A stretch of 16,540 bases of DNA from JAJZXY01 sp046706185 (GCA_046706185.1 JBJKPR010000064.1:1-16540), one strand, 5' to 3'; shown: positions 6,299 to 13,876, counted from the stretch's first letter. Translations and numbers: made by a program. Notes: a model not told the origin generated them from the letters alone.

Positions 6299-7093
6299 TT
6301 GACTGAAATGAAAGATGATGATCTCGCATCGGTAATCAGCTCATGGTACTGGTGCCCGCCCGGTTCCATTGTTTTCGACAGGAGACACTATCGCCTCACC
6401 CTCTGGAATCAGTCGACTGAGAGGAACATAGTCGACAGGTTCAGCACTGAGAATGGACTGGAGATCGTAGCCGAGGTTGAGGGGCTGGTCAGACAGAACG
6501 GACGTTCCACGGTGGTGTGGCAGTGCAAGCCTGGAAGCAGGCCTGATAACATGGCCGAACTGCTTCAGGGAAAAGGATATGCGATTTCAGAAAAGCTCGC
6601 TTATCTCTGCTTCGACATGGGAAATGGAAGGGCTCCAAACCATCCTGCCATGAGAAGGGCGGCAGGCGCGCAATTCAGGAAGGTCAGAACAGTGCAAGAC
6701 GCAGTGCAGTCGCTGCTTGTGAGTGAGGGAGCCTTTGCAGACCACGCGTTCAGCGCAGATGAGATCAGGGGGAGAGCTGAAACACTTTTAAGGGAATCGT
6801 ACGAGGAAAACAGCCTTCCGATGGTAGGCAGCCTTGACGGAAAAACTGTCTGCAGCGGGGGAGCCACTGTTGAAGGAAACATACTGAAACTGTGGGGCGC
6901 AGGGACGCATCCTGACTACAGGCGAAGAGGACTGTACGGCTCGCTTGTGATTGCAAGATGCGACGCGGGGTTCAGGCTCGGGGCGCGTTACGTAGTTGTC
7001 ACTGCAGTGGAGACAACATCGATGCCGATACTGCTCAGGGCAGGTTTCCGCAGGGTAGGCTACGAAGTGCATTACAGACGAAGGCTTTCATAG
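6299..7093 (+). CDS. GNAT-family N-acetyltransferase
   Basis: Likely transfers an acetyl group from acetyl-CoA; the substrate is unknown. The GNAT core is in the C-terminal half. Strand 4 is ILKLWGAGTHP (about 195-205), followed by the CoA-pyrophosphate loop YRRRGLYGSL (about 207-216), a helix, and the strand-5/helix-4 region YVVVTAVETTSMPILLRAGFRRVGYEVHY (about 231-259). The N-terminal half (1-110) could be a degenerate second GNAT fold, judged only by pattern. The start is uncertain: TTG 6299 follows GGCGATC closely, and ATG 6308 is the alternative. It lies 76 bases behind rpl12 and may be read from that operon. A ribosomal-protein acetylase role would fit the position but is inference. Confidence 0.8.
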   Translation: MTEMKDDDLASVISSWYWCPPGSIVFDRRHYRLTLWNQSTERNIVDRFSTENGLEIVAEVEGLVRQNGRSTVVWQCKPGSRPDNMAELLQGKGYAISEKLAYLCFDMGNGRAPNHPAMRRAAGAQFRKVRTVQDAVQSLLVSEGAFADHAFSADEIRGRAETLLRESYEENSLPMVGSLDGKTVCSGGATVEGNILKLWGAGTHPDYRRRGLYGSLVIARCDAGFRLGARYVVVTAVETTSMPILLRAGFRRVGYEVHYRRRLS

Positions 7094-7246
7094 GTTTGAG
7101 TTGGCAAAGAAACATGCATTAGGCGGATGGTGGGCACATACGGGTGCCGGCCGGACAGATGTGAGGTTTGTGCGGCTGCTTCTTGTGAGACATGTCGAAA
7201 CGAAATGCAGGCACACTCCCACGGCATGGTGCGGAGGGGGATCCAA
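7094..7246. other. Spacer between convergent GNAT and porB genes
   Basis: About 150 bases between the two stop codons. No T-rich terminator or hairpin stands out, and the small plus-strand frame at 7101-7304 runs into porB and is unconvincing. Confidence 0.4.
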
Positions 7247-8212
7247 TCATGTGCCGATAAGCCTTACACTGAAGCCCTCTTCCCTTGAGGCGTCCGCCCA
7301 GTAACGGTTGACTTCATCCTGGATTCTTGAGATAACTTCCTCCATCTTCACCGGCTTGAAAAGGTGCCTGAACCTCGTCTGCGTCTCCAGGTACTGCTCC
7401 ACGGGCTTCATCGCTCTGGGGACATATGTGTGCCTCACCTTTCCATCCAGATACTCCTTGAGGGGCCAGACGCCTGTCTCTATCCCGAGCTTTTCCACCC
7501 TTATTGTCTCCTGGGGGTCGAAGCCCCATCCTGTAGGACAGCCGATGGGGGAGATGAAGAGCTTTGGACCTGCGATTGCAGTGGACTTTTCAACCTTCTG
7601 AAGGAAATCAACCGTCCTGGCAGCGGAAATCGTTGCGAGATACGCAGGTTTCTGGCTCTTCCAGACTTCGAAGAGATCCTTCTTCTGCCCCGAATTTCCC
7701 TCCGGGAACAGTTCGGTGGGCAGGGTGGTCGCAGAGGATGAACCGTACGGTGTGGCAGAAGACATCTGGAAGCCAGTATTTCCGTACGCCTCGTTGTCGT
7801 AGCACAGATAGTAGAAGTCCAGCTTCCTCTGGACTGCCCCGAGAGTGGATTGCAGCCCTATGTCGTACGCAGCGCCGTCTCCGGTAACGACAACTACTTT
7901 CAGGTCTTCCTCCGCCGGAACCCTCCCCTTCCTGATGAGAAGGTCGAGAGCATCCCTTATGCCCTGGGCTCCTGCAGGAGCGCTGGCGAATGCTGTGTAG
8001 AGCCAGCTCGAGTGAAGAGGGGAATAAGGATAGACAGAGAGCATTGTCATGCAGCCGGCCGCGTTCACCCATACCACCTTCTCGCCGAGCGCCTTGTGGA
8101 AAAGCCTCACGGCCAGAAGGCCACCGCACCCGGCACAGAGTGGATTTCCGGGCGCCAGATGCTCCTCCCTCGGTATGTCCTTGACTGTCCTGTATGCCTC
8201 ATCTGTGATCAC
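7247..8212 (-). CDS. porB: 2-oxoacid:ferredoxin oxidoreductase, beta subunit (probably pyruvate)
   Basis: Thiamine-diphosphate-binding subunit of the CoA-dependent decarboxylating oxidoreductase that makes acetyl-CoA and reduced ferredoxin in the cytoplasm. The TPP motif is GDGAAYDIG (about 111-119), closing with CYDNEAYGNTG (about 137-147). Cys26 and Cys29 (LCAGCG), Cys54 (AAGCM) and Cys224 (IGCPTGW) are the expected ligands of the proximal 4Fe-4S cluster. Length (321) is normal for PorB of the four-subunit class. The start is GTG 8212, preceded by GGAGGTGA; the first four bases GTGA overlap the stop of the alpha gene. Pyruvate specificity is favoured by the PorB-like GNPLCAGCG and GCPTGW segments, but related oxoacid enzymes cannot be excluded. 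Confidence 0.9.
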   Translation of the reverse strand: MITDEAYRTVKDIPREEHLAPGNPLCAGCGGLLAVRLFHKALGEKVVWVNAAGCMTMLSVYPYSPLHSSWLYTAFASAPAGAQGIRDALDLLIRKGRVPAEEDLKVVVVTGDGAAYDIGLQSTLGAVQRKLDFYYLCYDNEAYGNTGFQMSSATPYGSSSATTLPTELFPEGNSGQKKDLFEVWKSQKPAYLATISAARTVDFLQKVEKSTAIAGPKLFISPIGCPTGWGFDPQETIRVEKLGIETGVWPLKEYLDGKVRHTYVPRAMKPVEQYLETQTRFRHLFKPVKMEEVISRIQDEVNRYWADASREEGFSVRLIGT

Positions 8213-9444
8213 TGTTTCACCTCCATCCCTGCTATCCTGAGGTTCTTCTTTACCGCCTGAAGCTCGTCATCCCTGAGGAGATAAAGAGGGCTGTGGATTT
8301 CACCATCTGATGGCCTGCCGCTGCGCATAAGGTCAAACAGCATCTCCATCTCACCGATGGTAATCTGCTTTCCACCGAGACCCCCTATGACAGGGTAGAT
8401 ATTCTCCGGCCTGTCTCTCCTGTGGTAAAGAGCGGAAACAACTTCCGGGTAGATTATCCCGCCTGCTCCAGGGGCGATGTTCTGGTCAAACACAGTCACA
8501 GCCTTTCTGCCAGACAGTGCGCCTGCAATCGATTCAGCAGGGAATGGTCTTAGCATCCTGATCTTGAGCAGTCCTGCCTTCACCCCCCTGGACCTGAGCC
8601 TTTTCACAGCCTGTCTTCCGATAGTGGAAAAGGAATTCGTCATCACGAGCACATATTCGGCATCGTCCATCATGAACTCCTCCACCGGACCGTATGACCT
8701 GCCGAACAGGCTGCTGAATTCTTCTGCGATTTTTGGAAACAGTGTGAGCGCGTTGAGAGAGGCCGTATGCATCTGGTACCTGAAATAGCTGTACAGATGG
8801 CCAGTCATCACCGAAGAGCCTTTGGCCACTGGCCTGGTCGCCCGGAAAGGGTTGAAACCGGCATAGTCAGGCAGGAACTCCCTGACTGTTCTTTCGTCCG
8901 GGAGAAGGACCCTTTCCCTTGTAAAGGAGAGGTAGAAACCGTCGAGGTTCACGATGACCGGAAGAACCACCTTCCTGTCTTCAGCAAGCCTGTATGCCAT
9001 TATCACCATGTCCGCTATCTCCTGACAGTTTTCGGCATGAAACTGGAGGAAACCGCTGTCCCTTGCCGCAAGAACGTCGTTGTGGTCCGGTTCCAGTGTA
9101 ATCGGCGCTGCAAGCGCTCTTGACACATTCACGAGCACCAGAGGTGCTCTCCATCCAGATATGTTATAGAGCATCTCCATGCCGTACAGCAAGCCCTGGC
9201 TGGATGTGGCTGTAAACACTCTTGCACCCGTGGAGGCAGCGGAACCGGCAGCAGTAAGCATCGAATGCTCCGATTCCAGCTGAACGAGCCTGGCGTCCAT
9301 TTCCCCCTTGCGTATCCATTCTGAAAGCGTCTCTATAATCTCTGTCTGCGGTGTTATCGGATAAGCAGGTATGTAATCGACCGAAGAAAGCCGTGCTCCC
9401 CATGCAGCAGCTGCATTCCCGGTCATCAGACGCCCATCTTTCAT
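8209..9444 (-). CDS. porA: 2-oxoacid:ferredoxin oxidoreductase, alpha subunit (probably pyruvate)
   Basis: Partner of the beta subunit; together they form the active site for oxoacid oxidation. The hallmark YPITPQTEI motif (about 28-36) starts the pyrimidine-binding domain, with QLESEHSMLTAAGSAASTGARVFTATSSQG following, and a transketolase C-terminal-like domain includes VMTNSFSTIGRQAVKRLR. The longest frame starts at 9510, but ATG 9444 is better. It is preceded by GGGAGGTG, begins MKDGRLMTGN, and overlaps the upstream stop by ATGA, the same translational-coupling pattern as at porA-porB. This gives 411 residues, normal for the family. Confidence 0.92.
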   Translation of the reverse strand: MKDGRLMTGNAAAAWGARLSSVDYIPAYPITPQTEIIETLSEWIRKGEMDARLVQLESEHSMLTAAGSAASTGARVFTATSSQGLLYGMEMLYNISGWRAPLVLVNVSRALAAPITLEPDHNDVLAARDSGFLQFHAENCQEIADMVIMAYRLAEDRKVVLPVIVNLDGFYLSFTRERVLLPDERTVREFLPDYAGFNPFRATRPVAKGSSVMTGHLYSYFRYQMHTASLNALTLFPKIAEEFSSLFGRSYGPVEEFMMDDAEYVLVMTNSFSTIGRQAVKRLRSRGVKAGLLKIRMLRPFPAESIAGALSGRKAVTVFDQNIAPGAGGIIYPEVVSALYHRRDRPENIYPVIGGLGGKQITIGEMEMLFDLMRSGRPSDGEIHSPLYLLRDDELQAVKKNLRIAGMEVKQ

Positions 9445-10334
9445 ATCGAGTGCACCTCCCTTTCCATCGTAATCGCCTTTGTCGGGCATTCCCTGTAGCA
9501 TATCAGGCAACCCTTGCAGTTGTCCATGTCAATAGAAGGCCTGCCGTTTTCGTCCACACTCATTGCGGACTCGGGGCAGTATGCGTAGCAAATCATGCAG
9601 TTGGTGCACTTTTCATAGTTTATAGTGGGTGTGTAGATTCTCCAGTCACCGGTCTTCCTGAGAGCGGAGTTGCCGACGAAGAGTATGTCTTCGCTGCCCT
9701 CAACGCTGCTTATCACCCCTATAGGTACCATGCTTCCGGAGGATGGTTTCTCGACAGTCTTTATGTCGAATGAAGGAGCAAGCGCAAAGGAATTGCCTGC
9801 GAGCTCAACATTCATGTCGAGAGTGTTTCCGGTAATTCCGCTGTCTCCAAGCTCACTCCTGACAGCCTCCAGCAGGGAGCTGGACGAAATCACAGAAACA
9901 AGCTTGGCTGCAACAGCAGCGGATGCAGAACTCAGTATGGGCTTTCCGAGCTTCTCAATCGCCATGTCAGTGAGGTTCAAAGTGACAACTCTGACATTCT
10001 CCTTTCCTATGTCCAGCTCGCGCGATGGCCTGGAGCTGTTTACGAATACGACGCCGCCCTCTCTCAATCCGTCGAGTGGCCTTGCTGAAAGGTCATCTAG
10101 CAGCGTTTCATCCATTATAATCACAACGTCCGGGTCAAAAATGAAGCCACGTTCAAGAATGTCACCGTCAGAAATGCGTGTGAAAGCGGTGACCGGAGCG
10201 CCCCTCCTTTCCGCCCCGTAAACTGGTGAATCCTGAACATTCAGCCCCTCGTTGAAGGCTGCGCTCCCGAGAATCCTGCTCGCGGTCTTCCCCCCCTGAC
10301 CGCCCCTGCCATGGAACCGTATACGTAACAACAT
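9441..10334 (-). CDS. porGD: 2-oxoacid:ferredoxin oxidoreductase, fused gamma and delta subunits
   Basis: One polypeptide joins two subunits that are separate in many archaea. The gamma part (about 1-185) begins RIRFHGRGGQGGKTASRIL and contains PVYGAERRGAPV, the family signatures. After a linker of about 50 residues comes the ferredoxin-like delta part (about 235-293) with two CxxCxxCxxxCP motifs (Cys243, 246, 249, 253 and Cys273, 276, 279, 283). These bind two 4Fe-4S clusters that pass electrons to external ferredoxin. It is the first gene of the porGD-porA-porB operon. The start is tentatively ATG 10334. A TATA-like box lies only about 9 bases upstream, so either another promoter is used or the true start is slightly downstream. 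Confidence 0.92.
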   Translation of the reverse strand: MLLRIRFHGRGGQGGKTASRILGSAAFNEGLNVQDSPVYGAERRGAPVTAFTRISDGDILERGFIFDPDVVIIMDETLLDDLSARPLDGLREGGVVFVNSSRPSRELDIGKENVRVVTLNLTDMAIEKLGKPILSSASAAVAAKLVSVISSSSLLEAVRSELGDSGITGNTLDMNVELAGNSFALAPSFDIKTVEKPSSGSMVPIGVISSVEGSEDILFVGNSALRKTGDWRIYTPTINYEKCTNCMICYAYCPESAMSVDENGRPSIDMDNCKGCLICYRECPTKAITMEREVHSI

Positions 10335-10716
10335 GTGTGTCGTATTTATATGAAGAACTATCAGTTATACGCATTGTCTCTATACCGTATGACTTCCATC
10401 GTACAGTTTTTTATGATACAGTATAAATTTACTTCGAATTCGTGTGATCAATTCGCACACTGCTGGTTCCTGCCGTGCGAAGGGACGAAATTCCCTGGTG
10501 CTGTCGGCAGCTTATTTCGAATTGAAGGACACCTGACAAAGTGCACTGTTATCGCTTCCTCGTTCCGCCGCATGTTCTGTCACAGGAGCGTATGGTCAAC
10601 CGTCCCACACCAGGCTGCCATGTGAAATCATGGCTCAAAAAGACGTGGTTGAAAAGCACGAGTTTAGGCGCAGAAGGGAGGCTATAAGCGCTTAGGATTG
10701 AAAGTTGACGGTTAAG
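10335..10716. other. Divergent spacer between the por operon and gar1-tfb, AT-rich with hairpins
   Basis: No gene is convincing here. The first 100 bases are AT-rich, with several TATA-like blocks on both strands. GTGTG/CACAC (10442-10446, 10456-10460) and a nested hairpin follow. In the nested hairpin CTGCCG (10470-10475) pairs with CGGCAG (10505-10510) around AGGGA/TCCCT (10481-10485, 10492-10496). The rest, 10511-10700, shows nothing I can name. It could hold a small RNA or long leaders. Confidence 0.5.
10343..10350 (-). promoter_or_regulatory. TATA-like element ahead of the por operon
   Basis: TATAAATA on the minus strand is a strong box A by sequence but sits too close to ATG 10334 for the usual 26-base spacing. 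A weaker GCGTATAAC (about 10363-10371) would give a short leader and may be the real element. Confidence 0.3.
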
Positions 10717-10725
10717 CTTATATAC
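10717..10725 (+). promoter_or_regulatory. Box A for the gar1-tfb operon
   Basis: CTTATATAC is close to the archaeal consensus and centred about 38 bases before ATG 10759, predicting a transcript start near 10747 and a leader of about 11 bases. A run of seven T and a second TATATAA (10740-10747) lie between, too close to the start to act as the box for this ATG. Confidence 0.55.
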
Positions 10726-10758
10726 TTGTCGCTTTTTTTATATATAAGTTGTGAATCG

Positions 10759-11037
10759 ATGCGCCTCCTAGGAACTGCCAAGTGCAAGAGCCCCTCGGGG
10801 CGCGTCCTCGTATCATGTACATTCACGCCTGAAGAGAAACTGAAAGTTTATGACAGGAAAGGTTCGGAGATTGGCTACGTTGCGGAAATTTTCGGAAATG
10901 TGGAAAGGCCCTACATATCCGTCAGCCCGAGCAGACTGATCAGAAAGGAGCACGTAGGCGGGCTGGAGCTTTACGTCAAGGAAAGGGAGACCGATGGCAA
11001 GAGCAAGGGAGACAAGAGAAGGCACGGAAGAAGTTGA
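10759..11037 (+). CDS. gar1: H/ACA ribonucleoprotein subunit Gar1
   Basis: Small beta-barrel protein that binds the Cbf5 pseudouridine synthase and controls substrate loading and release in H/ACA guide RNPs acting on rRNA. The 92-residue product has the family pattern: initial MRLLGTAKCKSPSGRVLV, then VYDRKGSEIGYVAEIFGNVERPYISV (about 32-57), where the GxVxxIFGxVxxPY core is diagnostic. A basic C-terminal tail ends in RRHGRS. I chose ATG 10759 over a longer frame whose upstream part overlaps the promoter and encodes an unrelated hydrophobic stretch. It overlaps tfb by 44 bases; gar1 next to tfb is a known archaeal pairing. Confidence 0.88.
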   Translation: MRLLGTAKCKSPSGRVLVSCTFTPEEKLKVYDRKGSEIGYVAEIFGNVERPYISVSPSRLIRKEHVGGLELYVKERETDGKSKGDKRRHGRS

Positions 11038-11935
11038 GAGATGCCCGGAATGCGGCAGCACTCACCTGGTGAGGGATTACGAAAGAGGAGAACTCATCTG
11101 TGAAGAGTGCGGGCTGGTCATTGACGACCAGCTGATAGACCAGGGTCCGGAGTGGCGAGCGTTCGATGTCGAGCAGGGGGAGAAGAGGGCGAGAACAGGC
11201 GCTCCAATGACATACACAATCCATGACAAGGGTCTGTCAACCGAAATTTCGTGGAAGAACAAGGACAGCTACGGGAAGAGCATACCGACAAGGAACCGCG
11301 CCCAGCTGTACAGGCTCAGGAAGTGGCAGAGGAGAATCAGGGTAAGCAACGCAACTGAGAGGAACCTTGCCTTTGCGCTCGGAGAACTCGACAGAATGGC
11401 GTCATCCATGGGTCTTCCAAGAAACGTCAGGGAAACGGCTGCGATGATCTACAGGAAGGCTGTAACCAACAACCTGATCAGGGGAAGGAGCATAGAAGGG
11501 GTTGTGGCAGCATCCTTATATGCGGCTTGCAGGCAGTGCAACGTGCCAAGAACGCTTGACGAAGTTGCAGGTTCAAGCAGAGTCGGCAGGAAGGAAATAG
11601 GAAGGACATACAGGTTCATGACGAGAGAGCTCAAACTGAAGCTCATGCCGACAAAGCCACAGGATTATGTTTCGAGGTTCTGCAGTGAACTCAAGCTCAG
11701 CGGGGACGTGCAGTCAAAAGCGGCAGAGATACTGAAAGAGGCCGGCAAGAGGGAGCTTACCTCTGGAAGGGGCCCTACCGGCGTCGCGGCTGCAGCAATA
11801 TACGTTTCCTCCATAATAGCAAACGAAAGAAGGACTCAGAGGGAAGTGGCCAATGTGGCAGGAGTCACGGAGGTCACAATACGGAACAGGTACAAGGAAC
11901 TCACGGAGAAGCTTGGCATAGAAGTCGAACTCTGA
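10994..11935 (+). CDS. tfb: Transcription initiation factor B (TFB, TFIIB homologue)
   Basis: Recruits RNA polymerase to the TBP-box A complex and helps open the promoter. The 313-residue protein has the N-terminal zinc ribbon (Cys17, Cys20, Cys36, Cys39), the B-reader/linker region with GPEWRAFDVEQGEKRARTGAP (about 51-71), and two cyclin-fold repeats (about 118-205 and 212-305). The recognition helix of the second repeat ends VAGVTEVTIRNRYKEL. Length and motifs are those of a full, functional general factor. GGGAGA lies just before ATG 10994, inside the end of gar1. Only one TFB is seen in this window. Confidence 0.97.
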   Translation: MARARETREGTEEVERCPECGSTHLVRDYERGELICEECGLVIDDQLIDQGPEWRAFDVEQGEKRARTGAPMTYTIHDKGLSTEISWKNKDSYGKSIPTRNRAQLYRLRKWQRRIRVSNATERNLAFALGELDRMASSMGLPRNVRETAAMIYRKAVTNNLIRGRSIEGVVAASLYAACRQCNVPRTLDEVAGSSRVGRKEIGRTYRFMTRELKLKLMPTKPQDYVSRFCSELKLSGDVQSKAAEILKEAGKRELTSGRGPTGVAAAAIYVSSIIANERRTQREVANVAGVTEVTIRNRYKELTEKLGIEVEL

Positions 11936-11938
11936 CAT

Positions 11939-13003
11939 TCAGGGCAGGTGACGCCTGAGCTCCAGATACTCTACACCCTTCCGACCCACTCTTGCGAAGA
12001 GCAGCTCCTTTCTTACACCGTGCGCAAGCCGCACGGCTCTTGATATTTCGGGCCATGTGGACATGAACCCTCTTGTGACGGCATGCACAAGATATCGGGC
12101 ATGGGCGTTCTCCGGGTCTGAATCGTATGCTCTGAAATGTGAGCCGTACTTGAAGCCTGTCTTGACTGCAAATCCCCTGCTCTTCAGGTCCTGATACACG
12201 GAAAGCTTCTGTTCAAACTCAGGGTCTATCCTGGACGCTGTCTCCATGACGCCGTTCAGGGTCGCATTCTTTCCAGTCTTTGCGCTCTTCACCTTCAACA
12301 CCTTCAGCATCATCAGATGCACGGCTTCGAGCATTGAGATCTGGAGACCCGGACCGATGACGTTTCCGTAAAATCCTGTCTTTCTCAGCTGGGCTGAAGC
12401 ATCTCCGTCACTTATGACGACCCTGTCCATCAGTGCAATGCCCTGGTAAGTCTGATGGAAGCTCTCTCGCATCTTGGCAGAGGGTTCTGTCTTCCGGACC
12501 CTGTAGTAGGTGATGTCCCCTTCTTCGTCAACAACGCCAAGGATGACATCCTTTCCGGTACCCTCGGCACCCTCGCAGACGGAGAACAGGTCATCCAGGT
12601 CAAACAGCGAGCGTTCAGAGATTGTCATGACAAATGCCCTGGGAGAAGAATTCTTTGGTGTTTCTCCTCTGCCGTATAGCAGGAAATCAATCTTTTCGGG
12701 TTGTCCCTGCACAAGATTGACAATGAGCCCCCTTCTCCTGATGTCACAGTAAACGATGTAGCGTACCTCGAAATTCTGAATTCTCCTCGACGCGTAAGTT
12801 ACAAGCTGGCCGAAATCCATTATGACACCGCCCTGGTCGGCGACGCTCAAGCGCTCGCTCTCGAACAGATACAGGGTTTCGAGAAGGTTAAGCTTGAGAG
12901 AGCCGCCACTCTGTGGTTCTCCGTAGCAGCCTTTGTTGTGAATCCTGCTTGCCTCGGATTCATCGTTGATTACGGCGGTGCTCTTCTGGAATATCGCTAC
13001 CAT
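11939..13003 (-). CDS. endA: tRNA-splicing endonuclease EndA, two-repeat homodimeric type
   Basis: Cuts bulge-helix-bulge motifs to remove introns from tRNA and rRNA precursors. The 354-residue protein holds two copies of the endonuclease fold. The N-terminal copy (about 26-170; GCYGEP...LNLLETLYLFE) lacks catalytic residues. The C-terminal copy (about 210-354; GFYGNVIGPG...ISMLEAVHLM) has the active-site triad: Tyr293 in HFRAY, His301 in NAHARYLVHAV and Lys332 in GVRKELLFA. This corresponds to the alpha-2 class described for Archaeoglobus and Thermoplasma. ATG 13003 lies about 27 bases from a minus-strand TTTAAC box, which suggests a leaderless mRNA. It converges on tfb, with 3 bases between stops. 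Confidence 0.92.
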   Translation of the reverse strand: MVAIFQKSTAVINDESEASRIHNKGCYGEPQSGGSLKLNLLETLYLFESERLSVADQGGVIMDFGQLVTYASRRIQNFEVRYIVYCDIRRRGLIVNLVQGQPEKIDFLLYGRGETPKNSSPRAFVMTISERSLFDLDDLFSVCEGAEGTGKDVILGVVDEEGDITYYRVRKTEPSAKMRESFHQTYQGIALMDRVVISDGDASAQLRKTGFYGNVIGPGLQISMLEAVHLMMLKVLKVKSAKTGKNATLNGVMETASRIDPEFEQKLSVYQDLKSRGFAVKTGFKYGSHFRAYDSDPENAHARYLVHAVTRGFMSTWPEISRAVRLAHGVRKELLFARVGRKGVEYLELRRHLP

Positions 13004-13026
13004 TGGTGTTAAAATGTGGATTATCA

Positions 13027-13036
13027 GTTAAAGCTT
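13027..13036 (-). promoter_or_regulatory. Box A for endA
   Basis: AAGCTTTAAC on the minus strand is centred about 28 bases from ATG 13003, the spacing expected when transcription begins at or next to the start codon. No ribosome binding site precedes the ATG, which fits a leaderless mRNA. Confidence 0.45.
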
Positions 13037-13059
13037 GTTACAGGAACATACCCCCAAAA

Positions 13060-13070
13060 GAGATAAAGTC
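13060..13070 (+). promoter_or_regulatory. Box A for the helical-protein/RAM gene pair
   Basis: GAGATAAAGTC is centred about 28 bases before ATG 13093, again implying a leaderless transcript. Together with the endA box it makes a compact divergent promoter of about 90 bases. Confidence 0.4.
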
Positions 13071-13092
13071 GCAGAAGGCATACAGAGTCATT

Positions 13093-13368
13093 ATGGCAAA
13101 AGGCGAGGACAAAACGGTGAAGATGCTGAAGAAGTCCGTTGAAGACGCCCAGAAACAGGTGAAGAAAGGCATCGATGCACTAAAGAAAGCCTCCCAGGGA
13201 GCGGTGGAGATGGCCAAGGAAGCAAAGCCGCTCGGAGTGGATCTATTGAGACTCGCAGACTCCATAGCCGAAGCGTTTGAGAAGGCTGTACCGGAGATGA
13301 CAAAAGACCTGAGGAACATCGAAAAGGCTGCAGTGAAAAGGGCCCAGAATGCCCTTAAGAAAAAGTGA
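13093..13368 (+). CDS. Small Lys/Ala-rich helical protein of unknown function
   Basis: I do not recognise the family. From ATG 13093 it has 91 residues. They are almost all predicted helix, with heptad-like spacing of Val/Leu/Ala and a high Lys content (MLKKSVEDAQKQVKKGIDAL, then LLRLADSIAEAFEKAVPEMT, ending AQNALKKK). A central Pro/Gly (AKPLGVDLL) would break it into two helices, suggesting a helical hairpin or apolipoprotein/phasin-like shape. The longer frame from 13003 runs through the divergent promoter and is rejected. It overlaps the following RAM-domain gene by 20 bases. A basic nucleoid or RNA-associated role is possible, but nothing in the sequence proves it. Confidence 0.7.
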   Translation: MAKGEDKTVKMLKKSVEDAQKQVKKGIDALKKASQGAVEMAKEAKPLGVDLLRLADSIAEAFEKAVPEMTKDLRNIEKAAVKRAQNALKKK

Positions 13369-13708
13369 GGCTGGGAAGCTGAAGGACAAACCAGACATAG
13401 AGGACGTCATGAGCTCCTTCTACGGAGATGAGGCTGTCACTGCGATAGTTCAGCTTAAGGTGGACACTAAGGAGGCGGACAGCATCGCAATGGCCGTGGC
13501 AAAGCATGAAGCGATATTCGATGTGTACATGGTGACCGGGGATGCAGACATAGTTGTGAAGGCGAAGTTCAAGAACTACTCGAATGTCAAGCGCTTCCTG
13601 GTGGACACACTAGGAGCCATAAAGGGTGTCAAGGAGACAAAGACGATGATGGTGGTCACCGCCTTCAAGGAGAACGGGAACATGGAGGACATCGGGCTGC
13701 CCAGGTAG
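13349..13708 (+). CDS. Stand-alone Lrp/AsnC ligand-binding (RAM) domain protein
   Basis: Contains only the alpha-beta RAM domain found at the C terminus of Lrp/AsnC regulators and no helix-turn-helix. The core is AVTAIVQLKVDTKEADSIAMAVAKHEAIFDVYMVTGDADIVVKAKF, with the typical V-x-GD-x-D-x-x-V segment (VYMVTGDADIVVKAKF), then a helix and the last strand VKETKTMMVVTAF. Such domains bind amino acids or related ligands and assemble into dimers and octamers; they may mix with full regulators. The start is uncertain: ATG 13349 lies inside the upstream gene, while ATG 13409, after GAGGA, gives a 99-residue protein closer to the bare domain. Overlap with the helical-protein gene suggests co-transcription. 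Confidence 0.85.
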   Translation: MPLRKSEAGKLKDKPDIEDVMSSFYGDEAVTAIVQLKVDTKEADSIAMAVAKHEAIFDVYMVTGDADIVVKAKFKNYSNVKRFLVDTLGAIKGVKETKTMMVVTAFKENGNMEDIGLPR

Positions 13709-13821
13709 GGCGCTACGGCGATTCCAGACGCAAGGCCGTGTCACTGGCTGACTTGGAAAAGAATGAGAATCCTTTTATCAGGGCTGGTTATCTTCGTTTG
13801 AATCGCGTGTCAGATGCAAAG

Positions 13822-13830
13822 CTAATATAG
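13822..13830 (+). promoter_or_regulatory. Candidate box A for the UPF0147 gene
   Basis: CTAATATAG is centred about 51 bases before ATG 13877, predicting a transcript start near 13853 and a leader of about 24 bases. Confidence 0.4.
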
Positions 13831-13876
13831 AGAAAGACTTTACATTTGACCGTCCGAAGAAGAGGAAGTACATTTC

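Noticed and set aside
10470..10510. H/ACA guide RNA hairpin
   Set aside because: The stem-internal loop-stem shape is suggestive, but no ACA follows the lower stem at the required distance and no kink-turn is visible.
10335..10625. 96-residue plus-strand frame in the por-gar1 spacer
   Set aside because: No domain pattern, no binding site, crosses the hairpins and promoter blocks.
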